From contig JAHDWA010000068.1 of NCBI GenBank assembly GCA_023382535.1, positions 1 through 48,463 of the forward strand: a DNA stretch of 48,463 bases, given 5' to 3'. This stretch comes from Anaerolineae bacterium (lineage in GTDB: Bacteria; Chloroflexota; Anaerolineae; 4572-78; J111). The notes under the pieces are model-generated. The model was given only the letters and a program-made list of their open reading frames with translations, did not search any database and had not been told where the DNA came from. Position numbers and translations under genes: made by a program. Shown here piece by piece: positions 43,513-48,463 of this stretch (positions are counted from its first letter, which is position 1; each line of letters opens with the position of its first letter).

Positions 43513-43668
43513 GGGCCACCGTCCCCGACCTGGATAAGCCGTGCCTTACCAAGAATTCACTCAAACATTTGCCGGAAATTCCGGAAAATCAGTTAACCCT
43601 CATTCACAAAATCTTGAAAGCTCCGGAGTATTGGGCTACACGACTTCAAAGCCGAAATAGTCTGGATC

Positions 43669-43696
43669 GAACATGAATATTATAGCACAAATGTTC
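43669..43696 (-). promoter_or_regulatory. Promoter with flanking inverted repeat
   Basis: On the minus strand a perfect TATAAT (43684-43679) lies about 165 nt upstream of the primase-like gene. It is flanked by GAACAT (43669-43674) and ATGTTC (43691-43696), a 6-bp inverted repeat with 16 nt between. The minus-strand GAACATTTGTGC is one base from a GAAC-N4-GTTC SOS-type box. No strong -35 is evident. Confidence 0.4.
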
Positions 43697-43738
43697 TAAT
43701 AAATCCATAACCTCCTTCATCCTAAAAAGGGAGACAAA

Positions 43739-44467
43739 ATGAAGATTTGTGTCGCACAAACAAAATCTATCAAAGGCGACATTCAAAGCAATATTGAAAA
43801 TCACAAAAAATTAATTGACCTGGCCGCTTCTAATGGAGCAGACACAATTATTTTCCCTGAACTATCACTGACGGGTTACGAACCGGCGCTGTCAAAAGAA
43901 TTAGCCACTCATCAGGCTGATCGTCGGTTTGACAATTTCCAAAAAATTTCTGATACCCGGCAGATAACGATTGGTATTGGCGTGCCAACAAAAAGTAACG
44001 CGGGTGTGTGCATTACTATGGTTATTTTTCAGCCGCACCAGGCCAGACAAATCTATTCAAAAAAGTATTTACACCCTGACGAAGAAGAATTTTTTGTGAG
44101 TGGACAAAGTTCTATTAGTTTAATTGGTGACAAAACCAAGCTTGCCCCGGCCATTTGTTATGAATTGTCAGTTCCCGAACATGCGGAGAATGCCTTTAAA
44201 AGTGGCGCGGAAGTCTATCTTGCCAGTGTGGCTAAATTTGTGAATGGGGTTGAGAAAGCCATGGTAAGGTTGTCTGAGATTGCCACTAGATATTCAATGA
44301 CCGTATTAATGTCCAACTGCATTGGACTAGCTGATGGTCAGGAATGTGCAGGGCAAACATCAGTTTGGAATAACCAGGGCTTATTGGTAGGACAACTGGA
44401 TGGCACCCATGAAGGTATAATCATCTTCGACACCGACACCCAAGAACTCATTCAAAAAATGATATAA
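43739..44467 (+). CDS. Carbon-nitrogen hydrolase (nitrilase superfamily)
   Basis: AGGGAG precedes ATG 43739. The 242-aa protein has the nitrilase triad: Glu41 in F-P-E-L-S-L-T-G-Y-E-P, Lys109 in S-K-K-Y-L-H-P, and Cys140 in A-I-C-Y-E-L-S. It is slightly short for the family (usually 260-300 aa) but the core is complete. It would hydrolyse an amide or nitrile; the substrate is unknown. Codon usage is clearly more AT-rich than neighbouring genes (AAA, ATT, TTT and GAA-rich), which suggests recent acquisition, perhaps together with the adjoining primase-like gene. Confidence 0.88.
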   Translation: MKICVAQTKSIKGDIQSNIENHKKLIDLAASNGADTIIFPELSLTGYEPALSKELATHQADRRFDNFQKISDTRQITIGIGVPTKSNAGVCITMVIFQPHQARQIYSKKYLHPDEEEFFVSGQSSISLIGDKTKLAPAICYELSVPEHAENAFKSGAEVYLASVAKFVNGVEKAMVRLSEIATRYSMTVLMSNCIGLADGQECAGQTSVWNNQGLLVGQLDGTHEGIIIFDTDTQELIQKMI

Positions 44468-44481
44468 ATAACAAAGGACAA

Positions 44482-45384
44482 ATGAGGAAGCCCTGGTACG
44501 TAAATTGGCGCCCGCCGTTCCTGGAAATAATGTTCATCTCGGTCTTCATCCTTGGGCTGTTTTACTATTGGTATGCTCTGGCCAACCGCTACATCATCTT
44601 TCTGTACGAGCATACGGCAGCCGGCATTCCACCGGCACAACCGTTTGACGAAATGACCTCCAGCCGCTATTGGATGTCCGGCCTGGTTGCCGCCGGGGCA
44701 GTGATGGTCCTTTACACCGCTGCGAATTGGCTCTGGGGGCAAGTAACAGCCCGGCGCAAGAAGCAGTTTGTTCCTTCAACCTGGTGGCAGGTGTGGGTGT
44801 TGAGCGCCATCCCTATCAGCATCGGTATCCCCGCTATCACGATGACCGTGAATTCACCGGCCCTGCCGCCTTCATTGGCGGCGGCGTGTGTGGTGGCTAC
44901 CTTGCTTGGCTTAGCGGTCGCGCTGCTGCCAGGAAAATGGGCGGCAGAACGTCCTGTTGATCTGCTGTGGCTGGTCGCCGACGGCGTTGGGCTGATGCCG
45001 GCCCTGTTGCTGCTGCGGGCGGTCGAATTGCCAGGCCGTGGGTTGTCGGTCAGTTATGTTACAGCCTGGTTGTTGGCGATAGGGGGGCTATTAGCCGGGG
45101 CGGTTTGGCTGGCAGGAATGAGCCTGCTGCGCCTCTGGCGGCACAAGGAAACGCCCAATGCCGGGGTGCTGCTTTTGGCAGGACTGGGCCTGAGCTACGT
45201 TCTGATGCCGTTATTCCATCACTTACTGGCCACGCCTCCCGCCTACCGCTACATTAGCACGGCGAGCAATTTTTTTGCATTCAACCTGGGTATTCAATTC
45301 CTGGCGCTGATGGTAGCAGCCGGTTTGGCAGTGGGAGTGACCAGGGGGCGACGCTGGCTAAGGGTCAGGTATGGGAATTTATGA
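44482..45384 (+). CDS. Polytopic membrane protein of unknown function
   Basis: AAAGGA precedes ATG 44482, 14 nt after the nitrilase gene. The 300-aa product has about seven or eight membrane helices, with an Arg/Lys-rich loop (A-R-R-K-K-Q) after helix 2 marking the cytoplasmic side. No family recognised. Base composition returns to the GC-rich norm, in contrast with the preceding gene. Confidence 0.75.
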   Translation: MRKPWYVNWRPPFLEIMFISVFILGLFYYWYALANRYIIFLYEHTAAGIPPAQPFDEMTSSRYWMSGLVAAGAVMVLYTAANWLWGQVTARRKKQFVPSTWWQVWVLSAIPISIGIPAITMTVNSPALPPSLAAACVVATLLGLAVALLPGKWAAERPVDLLWLVADGVGLMPALLLLRAVELPGRGLSVSYVTAWLLAIGGLLAGAVWLAGMSLLRLWRHKETPNAGVLLLAGLGLSYVLMPLFHHLLATPPAYRYISTASNFFAFNLGIQFLALMVAAGLAVGVTRGRRWLRVRYGNL

Positions 45385-45410
45385 GAAAATGAAGAGAATT
45401 CCTGCCGGGC

Positions 45411-45437
45411 TGTCATTTTGACGCTTCCCTGTTCGAC
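45411..45437 (+). promoter_or_regulatory. Candidate ECF-sigma promoter for DGPF/sigma operon
   Basis: TGTCAT (45411-45416) and TTCGAC (45432-45437, CGA core) are separated by about 17 nt to the CGA. This resembles, from memory, the TGTCGA/CGA pattern reported for ECF42 targets. It lies about 55 nt before the DGPF gene; autoregulation is inferred. Confidence 0.3.
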
Positions 45438-45492
45438 GTATTTATAGGAAGGCAAAACAGCCTATCATCTATAGATAAAGGAGAACAAACTT

Positions 45493-45849
45493 ATGAAGTA
45501 CATGCTGTTGATGTATGCGAACGAGTCGCAAGCGCCGGATTATACTCCCGAGGAACACCAGGCGGTGGCGCAAGCCTGGTCTGCTTTTGGGAAGGAAGCT
45601 GAGGCCGCCGGAGTGTTGGTGTCTAATAATGGACTTTGTTCCGTTACCGATGCGACGACGGTGCGCGTTCGGGAGGGCAAGACGTTGGTTACCGATGGTC
45701 CGTTCGCCGAAACGCACGAGCAGTTGGGCGGGTACTATTTGCTGGACTGCCAGGATATTGATGAGGCGATTCGTTGGGCAGCGAAGATTCCTCTGGCCAA
45801 GTATGGCTCGATTGAGGTCCGCCCGCTGAACCAGTGGTCGCAGAAGTAG
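45493..45849 (+). CDS. YCII/DGPF-domain protein
   Basis: AAAGGAG precedes ATG 45493. The 118-aa protein is a full YCII-related (DGPF) domain: M-K-Y-M-L-L-M-Y, then D-G-P-F at 68-71 followed by [12 protein letters not shown], and the C-terminal G-S-I-E-V-R-P. These proteins are the usual genomic partners of ECF42 sigma factors; the enzymatic role is not established. The sigma factor gene follows after 16 nt. Confidence 0.93.
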   Translation: MKYMLLMYANESQAPDYTPEEHQAVAQAWSAFGKEAEAAGVLVSNNGLCSVTDATTVRVREGKTLVTDGPFAETHEQLGGYYLLDCQDIDEAIRWAAKIPLAKYGSIEVRPLNQWSQK

Positions 45850-45865
45850 CAGCGCCAGATCAGGG

Positions 45866-47116
45866 ATGGTCGCAGCAGCTCAGATCGAAACCACTTTCCG
45901 CGAAGAACACGGACGGGTTCTGGCGGCGCTGATCAGTCAGCTTGGAGATTTCACGCTGGCCGAGGACGCCCTGCAAGATGCGCTGGTCAATGCGCTGGAA
46001 CGCTGGGAGAGCGACGGCGTTCCGCGCAACCCCGGCGCGTGGTTGATGACCGTCGCCAAGCGCCGGGCCATTGACCGCCTGCGCCGCGCGGCAACGCTGG
46101 AGCGCAAAGCGGCCATCCTTGATCTCGATTCTCTTGTCACCACCGAGGATGAACCCGAGATGGACGACTCACTTCCCGATGAGCGGCTGAAACTCATGTT
46201 TACCTGCTGCCATCCCGCGCTGGCGCTGGAAGCGCAGGTCGCGCTGACCCTGCACACGCTCGGCGGTTTATCAACGCCGGAGGTCGCGCGGGCGTTCCTC
46301 GTGCCGGCGCCGACGATGGCCCAGCGGCTGGCGCGGGCGCGGCGAAAAATCCGTAACGCGGGCATCCCCTATCGCGTCCCGCCCGCCGACCTGCTGCCGG
46401 AACGACTGGACGCGCTGGTGGCGGTCATTTATCTGATCTTCAACGAGGGTTACTGCGCCACCGGCGGTGAGACGCTCACCCGGCACGAACTATGCCGGGA
46501 AGCGATCCGGCTGGGCCGCCTGCTGGTGGCGCTGCTGCCGCACAGTGCCGAGGTGCACGGTCTGCTGGCGCTGATGCTGTTGCACGACTCGCGGCGCGAG
46601 ACGCGGCTCAATGCGGCGGGCGAACTGGTCCTGCTCGTCGAGCAGGATCGCAGCCGCTGGGATCAGGTCAAAATCCACGAAGGGCTGGCGGTTCTGGATG
46701 AGGCGCTGGCCCTGGCCGACCCGGGACCCTACCAGGTGCAGGCAGCGATCAGCGCGCTGCATGCCGCAGCGCCGACGGCTGAGGCCACCGACTGGCGCCA
46801 GATTGCCGCGCTCTATGACTCGCTGGCGGCGCTGGCTCCGTCGGTAGTGGTCGAAGTCAACCGGGCGGTGGCAGCGGCGATGGCCTGGGGTCCGCCGCTG
46901 GGTTTGCAGATGCTCATGCGCCTCGCCAACCAGGCAGACGCCTTTTATCCCTATCACGCGGCGCGGGCCGACCTGCTGCGCCGGACGAACCAGCGCGAGG
47001 CTGCTGCCGATGCTTACGAGCGAGCGCTCGCCCTGTGCGGCAACAGCGCCGAGCGTGCTTATCTTCAGCGGCGGCTTGACGAGATGCTCCATCTCGCGGA
47101 CGATCTCCCCGCCTGA
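45866..47116 (+). CDS. ECF42-type RNA polymerase sigma factor
   Basis: This 416-aa protein has an ECF sigma core in the first 170 residues: region 2 ([12 protein letters not shown]...[16 protein letters not shown]) and region 4 ([13 protein letters not shown]...[12 protein letters not shown]). A long C-terminal helical, TPR/DUF6596-like extension contains I-F-N-E-G-Y and late [13 protein letters not shown]. That extension and the adjacent DGPF gene define the ECF42 group. No anti-sigma gene is present, consistent with the group's proposed control by its own C-terminal domain. Confidence 0.93.
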   Translation: MVAAAQIETTFREEHGRVLAALISQLGDFTLAEDALQDALVNALERWESDGVPRNPGAWLMTVAKRRAIDRLRRAATLERKAAILDLDSLVTTEDEPEMDDSLPDERLKLMFTCCHPALALEAQVALTLHTLGGLSTPEVARAFLVPAPTMAQRLARARRKIRNAGIPYRVPPADLLPERLDALVAVIYLIFNEGYCATGGETLTRHELCREAIRLGRLLVALLPHSAEVHGLLALMLLHDSRRETRLNAAGELVLLVEQDRSRWDQVKIHEGLAVLDEALALADPGPYQVQAAISALHAAAPTAEATDWRQIAALYDSLAALAPSVVVEVNRAVAAAMAWGPPLGLQMLMRLANQADAFYPYHAARADLLRRTNQREAAADAYERALALCGNSAERAYLQRRLDEMLHLADDLPA

Positions 47117-47146
47117 ACACGGCTGGCATGCCAACACAACCAATCC

Positions 47147-47554
47147 CTAGATAAAGAAAGGAATTCCTATATAGGCTCCCAGAAAACCGTTAGGATTGGT
47201 CGTATCTTTTAAGATAGGGATTAAGCCCAGCCCGACCAGATAGGCGGACAGAACCGGAGGGAACACATACGAAGCCAGGATATTGAAGAGATAGGCGGCT
47301 GATACTCCGCAGGCCAGCCAGGGGCTAAAGGCAATCTTGCGCTTGAGCGTAAATAAAAAAATCACCCCGCCCAGGATGAGGATAGGTGTCAGCGGGAAGA
47401 GTAGGACCCCGATGACAAATACATATAAAGCGAGGGGGCCTGAGGCGAGCCACTCCAGTAGAAAGTAGTTCCCCGTGGCTATCACAAACCAACCGGCAAA
47501 ACCGGCCAGGATGAATATAATTCCTTGGTAAAAGCGAATTGATTGCTTGCCCAT
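47147..47554 (-). CDS. Small four-helix membrane protein
   Basis: This 135-aa protein of unknown family has about four hydrophobic helices and a short N-terminal cytoplasmic stretch (M-G-K-Q-S). ATG lies at 47554. No recognisable motif. It is convergent with the sigma factor gene (30-nt gap). Confidence 0.6.
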   Translation of the reverse strand: MGKQSIRFYQGIIFILAGFAGWFVIATGNYFLLEWLASGPLALYVFVIGVLLFPLTPILILGGVIFLFTLKRKIAFSPWLACGVSAAYLFNILASYVFPPVLSAYLVGLGLIPILKDTTNPNGFLGAYIGIPFFI

Positions 47555-47900
47555 TGGTAATACTTTGATCCTTCGATTCTGATTTGGATTGTTTATAGGC
47601 TATTTTACCAGGGAATGGTCTTTTTACCGTTACGATAAACGTTACCGACACCTCGCCTCGGTTGAGGTTGAGGGGAACTACTACTTCCTTTATGACATTC
47701 TACTGGTAATCGTCCTGACCTACTTAAAAGTAGCTGCCAGTAGGCCCGCGATTTGCTGAAATGTCTCGGCGCGTGTACCCACAATTGCCCCTGATTTTTG
47801 AGTAAATTGAAACTGCTGGTAAGATGTGACTAAACTTTTTCGGACACCCGATTTCTGGGCCTAACGGGGAAAACGGGTGTCTCTATTAAGAGGGAGGATC
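47555..47900 (+). promoter_or_regulatory. Upstream region of aldo/keto reductase with promoter and hairpin
   Basis: In this 346-bp gap, TTGAAA (47807-47812) and TAAACT (47831-47836) with an 18-nt spacer form a plausible housekeeping promoter. From its expected start site a GACACCCG/CGGGTGTC hairpin (47843-47850 with 47874-47881, partly extended inward) would form the 5' end of the transcript, followed by AGGGAGG. The stretch 47600-47800 holds nothing I recognise. Confidence 0.42.
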
Positions 47901-48463
47901 ATGGAATACAGACAGCTTGGCGGCTCAGGACTCAAAGTGCCGGTACTCAGTTTCGGCACGGGTACCTTCGGCGGGGGGACCGACTTCTTCCGCGCCTGGG
48001 GCGCTTCCGACGTGGCGGAGGCCAGCCGCCTGATTGATATTTGTTTGGAGGCGGGCGTTACCTTGTTTGATACCGCCGATGTCTACTCTAACGGCCTGTC
48101 GGAAGAAATTCTGGGCCAGGCTTTGGCCGGACGGCGAGACAAAGTTCTCATTTCAACCAAGGCCACCTTTCGGATGAGTGAAGAGCCAAATGATGTCGGT
48201 TCTTCACGCCATCATCTGCTGCATTCTTGTGAAGCCAGCCTGCGCCGGCTGAAGACCGATTACCTGGACATTTATACCATGCATGGCTTTGATGCCCAGA
48301 CGCCCCTTGAGGAAACCCTGCGCACGCTCGATGATCTGGTGCGGAGCGGGAAGGTCCGCTACATTGCATGTTCCAATTTTTCCGGCTGGCACCTGATGAA
48401 GTCACTGTCTGTCTCTGAAAAATACGGCTGGTCGCGCTACGTGGCCCATCAGGCCTATTACTC
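47901..48463 (+). CDS. Aldo/keto reductase (partial, cut by window end)
   Basis: ATG 47901 follows AGGGAGG; the frame stays open to the window edge (188 codons visible, out of about 320 usual). It starts M-E-Y-R-Q-L-G-G-S-G-L-K-V-P-V-L-S-F-G-T and has the catalytic tetrad Asp57 (F-D-T-A-D-V-Y), Tyr62, Lys87 (S-T-K-A-T-F) and His128 (T-M-H-G). S-N-F-S-G-W follows for NADPH-site geometry. It is an oxidoreductase reducing aldehydes or ketones with NADPH; the substrate is unknown. The 3' part is outside the window. Confidence 0.92.
   Translation, partial: MEYRQLGGSGLKVPVLSFGTGTFGGGTDFFRAWGASDVAEASRLIDICLEAGVTLFDTADVYSNGLSEEILGQALAGRRDKVLISTKATFRMSEEPNDVGSSRHHLLHSCEASLRRLKTDYLDIYTMHGFDAQTPLEETLRTLDDLVRSGKVRYIACSNFSGWHLMKSLSVSEKYGWSRYVAHQAYY

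Noticed and set aside
1..48463. tRNA, rRNA, CRISPR arrays and insertion sequences
   Set aside because: I saw no cloverleaf-type tRNA, rRNA core segment, spacer-repeat array or transposase reading frame.

Overview
The window most likely comes from a Chloroflexota bacterium (Anaerolineae/Caldilineae-like); this is inferred from style, not from a marker gene. The indicators are lipoproteins with Thr/Pro/Glu-rich linkers containing V-x-V-T-P-T-P, GTG and TTG starts behind strong AGGAG ribosome sites, a secreted beta-helix protein ending in VFLPLIQR, a giant SARP/BTAD-AAA-TPR regulator, and many polytopic membrane proteins. I see no rRNA, tRNA, CRISPR array or insertion sequence.

Layout. 1-4500: a structured leader, a 49-aa BON-like N-terminal fragment, a lipoprotein made of eight PRC-barrel repeats, and a BON-domain protein. 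4576-10243: a periplasmic redox block with a Tat-exported flavin amine oxidase, a PQQ-type sugar dehydrogenase and three lipoprotein cytochromes c whose disordered linkers differ greatly in length. 10371-18756: a stress and membrane block with a DJ-1/PfpI protein, two CaCA cation exchangers on opposite strands, AI-2E transporter, DUF421, MscS, DUF2254 and YihY proteins. 19124-24690: two radical SAM proteins, an acyl-CoA dehydrogenase homologue, a DinB-like protein, two genes interrupted by in-frame TGA, and a NUDIX hydrolase. 24712-30862: DoxX-like and SGNH proteins, two GT-C membrane glycosyltransferases, a DUF2064/TIGR04282 transferase and a GT2 transferase, which look like a surface glycan or glycolipid operon. 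31222-37468: PIG-L deacetylase, EamA and MFS transporters, small and unknown proteins, and the beta-helix protein. 37538-42130: the giant regulator, ending in an alpha/beta hydrolase. 42352-44467: a primase-like orphan gene and an AT-richer nitrilase-family gene, probably acquired. 44482-48463: an unknown membrane protein, a DGPF/YCII protein paired with an ECF42-type sigma factor, a small membrane protein, and an aldo/keto reductase cut by the window end.

The most interesting observation is at 22999-24024. Two consecutive genes, an Lrp/AsnC effector-domain protein and an ArsM-like methyltransferase, each carry exactly one in-frame TGA. Each TGA is followed at the usual distance by a perfect short hairpin whose 3-nt loop begins with G, the layout of a bacterial SECIS element. 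In the methyltransferase the TGA sits at the position of the catalytic cysteine of arsenite methyltransferases (C-x-x-G-A). I therefore read the methyltransferase as a likely selenoprotein and the Lrp-like protein as a possible second one. Standard gene callers would truncate both. This remains a prediction: selenocysteine machinery (selA, selB, selD, selC) is not in the window.
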